Assembly (NCBI GenBank): GCA_002413075.1
Contig: DHWG01000042.1
Span: forward strand, 1 to 7,334
Direction: 5' to 3'
Source: Desulfosporosinus sp. UBA5188
GTDB lineage: Bacteria; Bacillota; Desulfitobacteriia; Desulfitobacteriales; Desulfitobacteriaceae
Length of the DNA: 7,334 bases
Notes under the pieces: model-generated
What the model saw: the letters and a program-made list of their open reading frames with translations, nothing else
What the model was told of the DNA's origin: nothing
Database searches by the model: none
Made by a program: the position numbers and the translations under genes
In this document: one piece after another, positions 1 to 5,965 of the stretch
Numbering within the stretch: the first letter of the stretch is position 1
Layout of the letters: each line of letters opens with the position of its first letter

Positions 1-309
1 TACAGTGATGTGTTATTACAAAGCGATATTCAACCTCCGAGTGCATGGGCAGGTAAAGCTACAGATTCAACTAAGCCACCCTTTTCAGATAAACTTATGA
101 TGTATTTAACCAGTTTAATATCCAGCACATCAATAGGCTTCACTGCGATAGGTACATCTTTTAGTATGAGAAGTGATTTACATATTAAACTTGCACTTAT
201 TGCAAAGGATGCATTTGATTATGCTAAAGAGGGCTCAAAAATAATGATTGCACATAAATGGATGGAAGAGCCTCCTCAAATGGAAGATAGAAATCAGCTT
301 ACAAAATAA
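1..309 (+). CDS. DUF3231 family protein, C-terminal part (5' end outside the window)
   Basis: The reading frame is already open at base 1 and ends at the TAA at 307-309, so only the last 102 residues are present. The tail reads as a helix rich in D, Y, A and K, followed by IMIAHKWMEEPPQMEDR. This matches the usual C-terminus of DUF3231 proteins, where an I-M-I-x-x-x-W stretch leads into a P-P-Q-x-x-D-R motif. Family knowledge: DUF3231 proteins are about 300-350 residues, are common in endospore formers and are often grouped with spore coat or ferritin-like helical-bundle proteins; their biochemical role is not established. A GTG at 10-12 is an in-frame start codon, but it lies in the middle of the domain and is not a credible start. 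The stop is only about 40 bases from the truncated transposon to its right. No terminator is visible in that gap. Confidence 0.72.
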   Translation, partial: YSDVLLQSDIQPPSAWAGKATDSTKPPFSDKLMMYLTSLISSTSIGFTAIGTSFSMRSDLHIKLALIAKDAFDYAKEGSKIMIAHKWMEEPPQMEDRNQLTK

Positions 310-333
310 ATAAAAGAATAAATATTATGATTC

Positions 334-660
334 CTATAAAGGGAGCCGGATCGTGGACCCGCCTATAACGAATCTTTTTTTGCTCAATTCCTGCCACATT
401 GTTTTGGCCGTTCGTCGCTGCTTACGAGGCAACGTTTTGTTCTCATCAATCATGATGAGTAGTTCTTTTTCCAAGGCCTGGCGCAAAGGTGGATCAACCT
501 TTGACGGGGGGCTTCCTAAGGCATCATGAGGGATTTCACCTTGGCAATATTTTTTGACGCTCTTGCGGCTGCATCTAAGTATGCGAGCAATGTGCCTCTC
601 GCTATGGCCTTCGTTATACAACCGCCGGATTCTCTTGTAAAGGCCTAGTTCAATGGCCAT
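334..660 (-). pseudogene. IS21-like transposase (IstA-type), N-terminal fragment
   Basis: This is a 108-residue fragment. Residues 8-38 form a helix-turn-helix of the IstA type: LYNEGHSERHIARILRCSRK, with the S-x-R-x-I-A-R and S-R-K-S-V signature. Residues 79-105 (PRKQRRTAKTMWQELS followed by GGSTIR) match the linker that precedes the DDE integrase core in IS21-family transposases. Family similarity ends after STIR, near base 349; three foreign codons and a stop follow. The whole DDE catalytic domain (normally about 350-400 further residues) is therefore gone, and the product can at most bind DNA. The start is the ATG at 660-658, which has AGAGGAG at 677-671 and overlaps the end of the ParB-like gene by 11 bases, suggesting translational coupling. 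An in-frame ATG at 696 lies deeper inside the ParB-like gene and is less likely. Confidence 0.78.
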
Positions 661-1603
661 GATCGCAAAACTCCTCTGTTTTCCCTGGGGAAACATTGTC
701 CCAATTAGCTTTAGTTAATTCTGTAAATCGACTGAGAGCCTGGGTACACTGCTTAAGCATGGGCAAAATTGGCGACCTATCTTCTAAGGTAAGCATCGCC
801 AACAAGTCTTCTGCCTCGCCACTCAGTCTAGAAAGCATGGCTAATAGATTGCGTAATTTCTGTATTGCCAATGACTTGGGGTCGGTTTCATCTTTGGCTT
901 TACAACGCCTAGATTTCTCTGATGTCGCCAGCCATCCAAGGGTGGCCTGAGGGTTTTCCAAGACAGCTCTTTTCACTTCTTGGGGAGTCTGAGGATTGTT
1001 GTAGGTTGTAACAAGTCGTTCGACGGCCGATTTAGGCAAATGCTCTGTAACCACCTTGCCGGCAAAGGTTTGCTGCACATCACCCGGCATGCGAGCGATT
1101 TCCTGTGCGGTATGGGCGCATATCTGCCCTGCCTGAACTAACTCCACCACATTGGTGGCTAGCCGATCCGTTAAAGCTAGGCGTTTGTTAACCCAACTCA
1201 CTGAACGCCCAAGCATAAAGGCCACTTCGGTCTGGGTCTGACGATGACTGTGACAAAGTTCCTTCAGCAAGAGGCCTTCGCTCAGTGCATTCGCGCTTTG
1301 CTTAAGAGAAGACAATAGCAAAGCTAGGCGGGTGGCTTCCCGTGCCTCAATGTGTTCCATCACCACCGCCCGGACTGTGTTCTGGCGCATCTGGGTAAGG
1401 ACCATTCTTTCGCATTCACCGGCTATGACATGGTAATGTCCATCATCACAACGGCGTACAACCAACGGGTGAATGAGTCCATACTCCCGGATTGCCTTTT
1501 CACAGCGTTCCATTTCCCTATTGCCTACTGAGAGTGCGAGGACATGGTTCCCTTGGATGGCTTTCACGGGGATTTCTTCAAGTTTGCTACGGGTTTTATC
1601 CAT
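650..1603 (-). CDS. ParB/KorB-like DNA-binding protein of a transposon
   Basis: The 317-residue protein has the ParB N-terminal fold at about residues 8-95. It includes IREYGLIHPLVVRR and VIAGECERMVL, the counterpart of the G-E-R-R box that binds CTP in true ParB proteins; here the box reads G-E-C-E-R. A KorB-type helix-turn-helix follows at about 124-145 (TEVAFMLGRSVSWVNKRLAL). The C-terminus, about 245-300, is leucine-rich and helical and could mediate dimerisation. The start ATG at 1603-1601 is fixed by a perfect AAGGAGG at 1617-1611, which is locked inside a hairpin (see 1604-1649). The gene overlaps and is coupled to a truncated IS21-like transposase. No parA partner or parS site is visible. 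The context favours a transposition accessory protein or regulator over chromosome partition. The exact role is unknown to me. Confidence 0.8.
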   Translation of the reverse strand: MDKTRSKLEEIPVKAIQGNHVLALSVGNREMERCEKAIREYGLIHPLVVRRCDDGHYHVIAGECERMVLTQMRQNTVRAVVMEHIEAREATRLALLLSSLKQSANALSEGLLLKELCHSHRQTQTEVAFMLGRSVSWVNKRLALTDRLATNVVELVQAGQICAHTAQEIARMPGDVQQTFAGKVVTEHLPKSAVERLVTTYNNPQTPQEVKRAVLENPQATLGWLATSEKSRRCKAKDETDPKSLAIQKLRNLLAMLSRLSGEAEDLLAMLTLEDRSPILPMLKQCTQALSRFTELTKANWDNVSPGKTEEFCDHGH

Positions 1604-1649
1604 CGCTGCACCTCCTTAGCTTAAAAGTAGCAAGGATGTTGGTGCAGCG
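1604..1649 (-). promoter_or_regulatory. Hairpin that sequesters the ribosome binding site of the ParB-like gene
   Basis: On the minus strand, CGCTGCACC (1649-1641) is a perfect 9-base complement of GGTGCAGCG (1612-1604), which ends directly at the start codon. Inside this stem, TCCTT (1636-1632) pairs with AAGGA (1617-1613), and GC (1631-1630) pairs with GC (1620-1619). There is a four-base AACA bulge on one side, a single T bulge on the other and a nine-base loop. The Shine-Dalgarno AAGGAGG (1617-1611) is completely paired. The geometry is seen directly. Repression of translation in read-through transcripts is inferred by analogy with IS10 and IS50, where this arrangement guards the transposase against outside promoters. 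A DNA operator for the ParB-like protein is an alternative reading. Confidence 0.65.
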
Positions 1650-1706
1650 CTCTATTTTATGAAAAATTAGGCAATTTTTACGCTTATGTGTTTAAGAGCA
1701 TAAAAG

Positions 1707-1737
1707 GAATTATGTGCCGAGTCAAGTTATGTGCTGA
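1707..1737 (+). repeat. Left terminal inverted repeat of the RIT element
   Basis: This 31-base sequence is the reverse complement of 4801-4831 with a single mismatch (A at 1725 against the equivalent of G). It holds two direct copies of a TTATGTGC core: GAATTATGTGCCGAGTC at 1707-1723, then GTTATGTGCTGA at 1726-1737. The match stops sharply at both sides; the next outer bases, G at 1706 and T at 4832, are not complementary. The repeats are probably recombinase binding sites. Confidence 0.85.
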
Positions 1738-1777
1738 GTATCAGCTAGAACCCTGACTTAGCTTATTAACTCATTAA

Positions 1778-1792
1778 GTTTCGACACATAAC
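1778..1792 (-). repeat. Inner, inverted copy of the RIT end motif, left side
   Basis: Read on the minus strand this is GTTATGTGTCGAAAC, a third copy of the TTATGTG core found in the terminal repeat, facing the opposite way. It mirrors GTTATGTGCTGAAAAC at 4737-4752. It lies about 50 bases upstream of the RitA start codon, so recombinase bound here could also influence transcription of the operon. Confidence 0.6.
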
Positions 1793-1841
1793 AACAATTC
1801 CATTTTTTTGCTATTATGAAAGTAAAAAGGTGGAATTTCGT

Positions 1842-3049
1842 ATGGACATTGATGTGCAAACCATTAAACTTACTGGTTTCGAGGATTATCTTATCAAGAA
1901 GGGTCATTCCGCAAAAGTTGTTCTGATCTATACACGAAAAGTAGGAAAATTCTTAAGTAGTAAAGGTGCAAGTTCTGCCCATGTATACATCATGAAGAAC
2001 TTAAGAAGGCCATATCTGAATATACGGAAAGCATTCCGTTATCATTCCAAAAGGCTACGATTCAGGCTGCACTTCATGCTTATTATCTATACATCAGTGG
2101 TAAGCAGTTTATAAAACGAATGTATACCAAGGATTACGATATGGATATAGCCATCGAAGTAGAAATCGACCGATTTAGAAAGTATTTATTTGAAGTAGCC
2201 GGACTGAGTAATAGTACAGTCATTGATCAGTGCAATACTGTCAAGGCATTTCTCTACAGCAGTTTCCCGGAAAAGAATTCTTCATCTGAGGAAATTACAG
2301 CAGATCATATTCGTATTTATTTTACACATTCCCTTCGGCATCTTTCCGCTGGATCCAAAAAGACTATCATTTCTAGAATAAGAAGCTATATCAGATTCCT
2401 CCAGTTCGCAGATGGGTTTCACTCCGATGAAATTTTGAAACTGCCGATGACATCACCTGTATGGAACCAAGCAGCGCTGCCCAAATATATAACCGAGGCC
2501 GATACAGGCCGACTCTTAGCCACATATGACCGAACTAAACCAACCGGTATCCGTAATTATGCTATCGCAAGATGCTTGAAGGATCTGGGATTGCGATCTT
2601 CAGAAGTCGCAGGACTGTCACTGGATGACTTTAACTGGATACTAGGCACCGTCACAATAAAGAAAACGAAGTCTCATTCCGAAAGAACTCTTCCATTACA
2701 TGCAATTACAGGCCAGGCTATCGAAATGTACATGTTGCATTCGCGCCCTGCCACACTGGAAAAGATTCTATTTGTAAGAATGAAGAACGAAAAAGGTCAT
2801 GCGATGGGGCCTTCACAGGTGCGTGAAACAGTACGAAGTGCTGCGATCAGCGCAGGATTAGATAATTTCACTGGTACCCATATGCTAAGACACGCAGCGG
2901 CAAATAGAATGATCAATAGTGGCATAGACCTTAAGACTATCGCGGATGTACTTGGACATAAATCTATAGAGACGACCTGTATATATACAAAACTGAATAT
3001 CACGCAGCTAAAAGATGTGGCAGCGACATGGCCCGGGGCGAGATCGTGA
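1842..3049 (+). pseudogene. ritA: RitA tyrosine recombinase, one frameshift near 1964-1990
   Basis: The first recombinase of the trio is split by a frameshift. The ATG at 1842 follows AAAAAGGTGG and opens with about 46 residues of a SAM-like core-binding domain (GFEDYLIKKGHSAKVVLIYT). That frame then turns into nonsense and stops at 2114. The frame one base back is open from 1964 and runs without interruption into the rest of the protein (HHEELKKAISEYTESIPLS and onward) up to the TGA at 3047-3049. Repaired, the product would be about 402 residues, a usual RitA size. The catalytic set is complete: Arg at 2594 in GLRSSE, Lys in IKKTKS, HMLRH with His at 2879 and Arg at 2888, LGH with His at 2957, and the nucleophile Tyr at 2984. 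The C-terminal end, VAATWPGARS, resembles other RitA tails. A shorter product starting at the ATG at 2120 (309 residues) would keep the whole catalytic domain but lack the first part of the N-terminus. Confidence 0.8.
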
Positions 3050-3954
3050 GCAATAATCTCCTCTCAATGCAGGTTGAAGAATACATTTGCTACAAAAGGG
3101 GGCTTGGCTATCAAATTAAAGTTGAAGCTCAGGAATTGAGGCGGTTTGCCGCATACACTGTTTCAATTGGTCATGAAGGATCGCTTACAACAGATGTCAC
3201 GTTCCAATGGTCTACGCTCAAACCGGATTATTCACAATGGTATATGGCAAGAAGAATGGAAACAATCAGGACATTTGCGAAATACATATGTGTATTCGAT
3301 CGTATGGCGCAGATGCCGCCAAGAGGGATGTTCGGGAAATGTCACGGGCGAACTACCCCGTATATTTTCACTGAAGATGAAATCTGCATCCTCATGAAGG
3401 TCTCCGCAGGATTGTATTCACCTGACGGACTCAGATGCAGAACAATACCTGTTGCAATCGGCCTTCTATGGTCAACAGGTATGCGCCCGAGCGAAACATG
3501 CCAATTGCTGGACGAAGATGTTGATTTGAACAACAGGCTGATCACTATAAGAAAAACCAAATTTTCAAAAAGTCGGATTCTTCCGTTACATGAAACTGTG
3601 ATATCTGAACTTAAGGCCTACGTGACTGATAGAGATGAATCAAGAAAGAGTTTCGTAGATCGACATTTCCTAATTACGACAGGAAGCCGTGGATTAGGGT
3701 TGCGTGATTTGGAGTATGCACTTCAGATAATCAGAGATAATCTTCTGACTGGCACCAAAGAGTGGAACAGACGCCCTCCAAGATTGTACGATATGAGGCA
3801 TTCCTTCGCTTGCAATACACTGCTAAACTGGCATAAAAACGGTATAAAAGTAGACAGCAAGATACTCTATCTTTCGACTTATGAATATGGAGGAAATGAA
3901 TGCGGACACTGTCATAGGATTCTTGAATTATCTGGAGAACAACAGGAAAAATAA
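3046..3954 (+). CDS. ritB: RitB tyrosine recombinase, C-terminally truncated
   Basis: The GTG at 3046 overlaps the RitA stop in the four-base GTGA arrangement typical of coupled genes; an upstream in-frame ATG at 3028 is an alternative start. The 302-residue product has the RitB-type N-terminus (VEEYICYKRGLGYQIKVEAQ) and a catalytic domain with Arg147 (STGMRPSE) and the IRKTKFSKSR lysine region. The HxxR box reads YDMRHSFA, so Tyr248 replaces the usual His. After LYLSTY, where RitB proteins normally continue into M-G-H and the tyrosine nucleophile, the sequence jumps at about base 3882 into RitC coding DNA read in the wrong frame and stops 24 codons later. The second His/Trp position and the catalytic Tyr are missing, so it cannot cut DNA. 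It could still bind the element ends. Confidence 0.8.
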   Translation: MSNNLLSMQVEEYICYKRGLGYQIKVEAQELRRFAAYTVSIGHEGSLTTDVTFQWSTLKPDYSQWYMARRMETIRTFAKYICVFDRMAQMPPRGMFGKCHGRTTPYIFTEDEICILMKVSAGLYSPDGLRCRTIPVAIGLLWSTGMRPSETCQLLDEDVDLNNRLITIRKTKFSKSRILPLHETVISELKAYVTDRDESRKSFVDRHFLITTGSRGLGLRDLEYALQIIRDNLLTGTKEWNRRPPRLYDMRHSFACNTLLNWHKNGIKVDSKILYLSTYEYGGNECGHCHRILELSGEQQEK

Positions 3955-4729
3955 ATGCAGGACAGTAAACCACAGACTTGCTGCCATAAAGGCCTTTATG
4001 GAATACGTGTCATATGAAAGCCCAGAATATCTGGAGATCGTACGGAAAGTCAAGTGGATTCCTTTTCGTAACGTAGAGAAAAAAGACGTCTGCTATCTGA
4101 CCAGAGAAGAAATGGATTCGCTTCTCGATGCTTGTGAAACCGCAACTCCACAGGGAAGACGAGATTATCTCATGCTACTTCTTCTGTACAACTCTGGGAT
4201 GAGAGTTTCGGAGATGATATCGATTAAAGGGAAAGATGCACTCATAACTGGCAATGGCCTGTGTCATCTGAGAATCATGGGAAAAGGAAGAAAGGAACGA
4301 ACCGTGCCTTTGTGGCTGACGACCACAAAGTGTCTTGTTGGGTACATGCACGAGAACGGAATTCAACGCGACGATTATCTACTATCCGGCAGAAATGTTG
4401 AACATCTGACGCGATCAGGTGTACGTTACAGAATAGACAGTATTGTCAAGAGAGTATCTACGCACTGTCAGTCATTGCAAAATAAGTCAGTGTCACCCCA
4501 CGTATTTCGTCATTCGACCGCAATGAGCCTGCTCCAATCAGGAATCGACATTTCAACGATCGCAATTTGGCTTGGACATGAAAGCATTGAAACTACTCAC
4601 AAATATATGGTAGCCGATATAAAGCTAAAAGAAAATGCGTTAAAGAAACTTCATGAACCAGAATCGAGTCATGCAAATCAGAGATATCATGCTACTGATG
4701 ATATCCTCCAATTCCTAAATTCATTGTGA
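3881..4729 (+). CDS. ritC: RitC tyrosine recombinase, N-terminally truncated
   Basis: The 282-residue frame starts at an ATG at 3881 that has no convincing ribosome binding site. Its first residues (MEEMNADTVIGFLNYLENN) align with the middle of the RitC core-binding domain; about 55-60 residues that should precede them are absent. The rest is intact: TVNHRLAAIKAF closes the N-terminal domain, and the catalytic domain has Arg108 (NSGMRVSE), Lys135 (IMGKGRKER), His207 and Arg210 (HVFRH), His233 (WLGHESIETT) and nucleophile Tyr242 (THKYMVAD). The open frame overlaps the fused tail of RitB by 74 bases, because a single deletion joined the two genes. Without its start region, expression probably depends on reinitiation. 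Full RitC proteins are about 330-350 residues. Confidence 0.8.
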   Translation: MNMEEMNADTVIGFLNYLENNRKNKCRTVNHRLAAIKAFMEYVSYESPEYLEIVRKVKWIPFRNVEKKDVCYLTREEMDSLLDACETATPQGRRDYLMLLLLYNSGMRVSEMISIKGKDALITGNGLCHLRIMGKGRKERTVPLWLTTTKCLVGYMHENGIQRDDYLLSGRNVEHLTRSGVRYRIDSIVKRVSTHCQSLQNKSVSPHVFRHSTAMSLLQSGIDISTIAIWLGHESIETTHKYMVADIKLKENALKKLHEPESSHANQRYHATDDILQFLNSL

Positions 4730-4736
4730 TTGGTAT

Positions 4737-4752
4737 GTTATGTGCTGAAAAC
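4737..4752 (+). repeat. Inner, inverted copy of the RIT end motif, right side
   Basis: GTTATGTGCTGAAAAC begins seven bases after the RitC stop codon and faces opposite to the two copies in the right terminal repeat. Together with 1778-1792 it gives each end the same three-site layout. Between this site and the terminal repeat lies a further possible stem, CAGCCGA with TCGGTTG, joined by about 20 bases. Confidence 0.6.
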
Positions 4753-4800
4753 ACACCAGAAACAGCCGAGTTCATTGTAGCAAAGATGTCGGTTGAAGAT

Positions 4801-4831
4801 TCAGCACATAACCTGACTCGGCACATAATTC
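4801..4831 (-). repeat. Right terminal inverted repeat of the RIT element
   Basis: Reverse complement of the left terminal repeat at 1707-1737, matching at 30 of 31 positions. It carries TCAGCACATAAC and GACTCGGCACATAATTC, two copies of the TTATGTGC core read from the minus strand. The outer edge lies four bases from the stop codon of the minus-strand hypothetical gene (TAG at 4838-4836). Confidence 0.85.
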
Positions 4832-4835
4832 TTGC

Positions 4836-5441
4836 CTATACAAGAAAACGACCTGTTTGTGTAAAGTATTGATACGCTAACCAACTGCCGAACTCAGGGG
4901 GAGCCCGCAGTGCAGGACCAAGTAGCCCATTTAATCGTTCAGCCAATGCACATTGCTGTTTATCCCAATGGTTTCGAGGGACAAACTGAGAGATGGTTGA
5001 GCCCCAGTCATTGATGATCTGAGCCCCATACTGAATAAGGAAGGGTAAGATAGGATAAAGCTTAGGCAAAAAACGACAAAGGGTGGAGTGGCTAAAGGTG
5101 GATAACCCAAAGACATGAATAACTTTTTGGGCGGTTGATCGCATACTTTCCCCGCTAGAGAGATACCAAGCTACAGCGTTGAGATAAACAAACACAGGAT
5201 AGGGACGGTTCGGGAGCTTAAAGGACGGCCAGATCAGCTGGTAACCACCATCGTTCATATGTAGAATGGGACATTGGAGAGTGAATTGACGGTGATGTAT
5301 TATTAGAAGATATTGTTTGTTCTTTTTGATGACCGTTCCCTGTTTAATGAACTCCTGCAATTCATCCGAGCTGAATACCTGGACTTCTTGGGGAAGTCTA
5401 TTTTTTAAATTGACGGTAGATATTTTAAGTGTTATATTCAT
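4836..5441 (-). CDS. Hypothetical protein with a helix-turn-helix-like region, probably transposon-borne
   Basis: I do not recognise this 201-residue protein with confidence. Residues 20-70 look like a small beta-rich domain (QYLLIIHHRQFTLQCPILHM). At 79-130 there is a helical region that begins RPYPVFVYLNAVAWYLSSGE and continues through SMRSTAQKV to FSHSTLCRFLPKL. That pattern resembles the helix-turn-helix of transposase-like accessory proteins, for example DUF6431-type genes, but the zinc-binding cysteines of those are absent. No DDE residues are evident. The ATG at 5441 is the only standard start codon in the open frame (an in-frame stop lies at 5495-5493), yet it lacks a good ribosome binding site. 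The stop is followed after four bases by the RIT element. Strand and position suggest it once led the ParB-like and transposase genes as an operon. Confidence 0.55.
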   Translation of the reverse strand: MNITLKISTVNLKNRLPQEVQVFSSDELQEFIKQGTVIKKNKQYLLIIHHRQFTLQCPILHMNDGGYQLIWPSFKLPNRPYPVFVYLNAVAWYLSSGESMRSTAQKVIHVFGLSTFSHSTLCRFLPKLYPILPFLIQYGAQIINDWGSTISQFVPRNHWDKQQCALAERLNGLLGPALRAPPEFGSWLAYQYFTQTGRFLV

Positions 5442-5466
5442 CTTGCTGGTGGTTCTTTGGTGAAAT

Positions 5467-5498
5467 TGGTGTTTTTGCTTCGCAACAAAAATCTACCA
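5467..5498. repeat. Imperfect palindrome upstream of the 4836-5441 gene
   Basis: TGGT (5467-5470) and ACCA (5495-5498) enclose a T-rich arm TTTTTGC (5472-5478), a TTC turn and GCAACAAAAA (5482-5491). The arms pair with small bulges. It lies 26-57 bases upstream of the minus-strand start codon, so it could be an operator or leader hairpin, or part of an eroded transposon end. Nothing further identifies it. Confidence 0.3.
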
Positions 5499-5573
5499 TC
5501 TTTTCACTCAAATTTCCATCAGTATTTTTATATTATTACTGCGGTCCCCAAGTTAATGAGCGCAAAAAGAAAA

Positions 5574-5591
5574 GGACCACGCAAGTGGTCT
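5574..5591. repeat. Short perfect hairpin in the 5442-5720 intergenic stretch
   Basis: GACCAC (5575-5580) and GTGGTC (5585-5590) form a six-base stem around GCAA, with a closing G-T pair. No T-tract follows on either strand, so it does not look like a terminator. Apart from this hairpin and the palindrome at 5467-5498 I see no gene in 5442-5720. The frame of the next gene stays open through part of it, but without a convincing start codon. Confidence 0.3.
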
Positions 5592-5720
5592 CCGATTATG
5601 CGAGCATTGGGTGCCATTTCGGTATCCTTCGAAGTGAGCGAATCCAAAGAGAAACATGAATCGCTCAATAGGAATGTAAATAAATATTATCTTATGAAAT
5701 ATAAAGGAGTTGTTGTCTTT

Positions 5721-5867
5721 ATGCAATTATGGTACTTGTGGGCGCATGGTGCTACCTTATATGTACAGCCCTTCGCCTACTTTGCTCCTTTATTATCGTT
5801 TGCTGCCTTTATTTTTATCGTATATATTATTACAGCGCTGAAACAAGTGGCGGACAATAAAAACTAA
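5721..5867 (+). CDS. Small single-pass membrane protein, 48 residues
   Basis: The ATG at 5721 follows AAAGGAG at 5703-5709, at a rather long 11-base spacing; an upstream in-frame ATG at 5694 has no ribosome binding site. The protein begins MQLWYLWAHGATLYVQPFAY. One hydrophobic helix spans about residues 21-40 (FAPLLSFAAFIFIVYIITAL) and the tail is short and charged (KQVADNKN). The positive tail suggests an N-out, C-in orientation. I recognise no family. It stands alone, between the transposon region and the germination permease gene. It could be a real small sporulation or membrane gene or a chance reading frame; the ribosome binding site and clean hydrophobic pattern favour a gene. Confidence 0.5.
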   Translation: MQLWYLWAHGATLYVQPFAYFAPLLSFAAFIFIVYIITALKQVADNKN

Positions 5868-5939
5868 CATTTATTATGGTAACTTGTGGTTTTTGTCACC
5901 GCGTGCCCCGTTAGAAAAACCCGCTTATACCAAGCCAGG

Positions 5940-5965
5940 GGCGAGTAATATCGACTTTACTTGCC
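5940..5965. repeat. Nine-base-pair hairpin, intergenic
   Basis: GGCGAGTAA (5940-5948) pairs fully with TTACTTGCC (5957-5965), with one G-T pair, around an eight-base loop. No T-run follows, so it is not a standard terminator. It lies 73 bases after the small membrane protein gene. Confidence 0.35.

Larger units (their letters stand above)
1707..4831 (+). mobile_element. RIT (recombinase-in-trio) element, degenerate copy
   Basis: Three tandem plus-strand tyrosine recombinases, in the order RitA, RitB, RitC, lie between terminal inverted repeats at 1707-1737 and 4801-4831. This is the defining layout of RIT elements, which usually are about 3 kb long with overlapping recombinase genes and no cargo. 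The span here is 3,125 bases and holds nothing but the three genes and their end sequences. No target-site duplication is apparent: the left flank reads GCATAAAAG and the right flank TTGCCTATA. The element sits between two minus-strand transposon genes and runs opposite to them. RitA is frameshifted, RitB lacks its C-terminus and RitC its N-terminus, so this copy is probably immobile on its own. Both ends are well preserved. Confidence 0.85.
349..5441 (-). mobile_element. Remnant of an IS21-like transposon with a ParB-like gene, split by a RIT element
   Basis: Three minus-strand genes appear to form one older mobile element: the hypothetical protein at 5441-4836, the ParB-like protein at 1603-650 and the IS21-like transposase at 660-334. 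They share strand and orientation. If the RIT element (1707-4831) is removed, the first two genes lie only about 110 bases apart. The ParB and transposase section looks more GC-rich than the surrounding AT-rich DNA. The distal end, including the whole catalytic domain of the transposase, is missing; coding similarity stops near 349. I could not identify terminal repeats on either side, so both outer limits are approximate. Membership of the hypothetical protein in this element is inferred from position and strand only. Confidence 0.42.

Noticed and set aside
696..950. Plus-strand open frame of 84 codons
   Set aside because: It lies wholly within the ParB-like gene on the other strand and has no ribosome binding site or recognisable domain.
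650..1603. ParB-like gene as part of a chromosome or plasmid partition system
   Set aside because: There is no parA, no parS-like palindrome and no replication gene; the coupled IS21-like transposase fragment points to a transposon.
1662..1679. AAAAATT and AATTTTT inverted repeat as a terminator
   Set aside because: The stem is purely A-T and has neither a GC core nor a following T-tract on the minus strand.
1842..2114. Programmed -1 frameshift in RitA
   Set aside because: No X-XXY-YYZ slippery site was found in the region where both frames are open; a simple one-base deletion explains it better.
2797..4366. Several minus-strand and alternate-frame open stretches across the recombinase genes
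   Set aside because: They overlap well-supported recombinase coding sequence with conserved catalytic motifs and show no family features of their own.
5457..5720. Possible N-terminal extension of the 48-residue membrane protein, giving 136 residues
   Set aside because: The candidate starts have no ribosome binding site, and the added segment looks like random translation.
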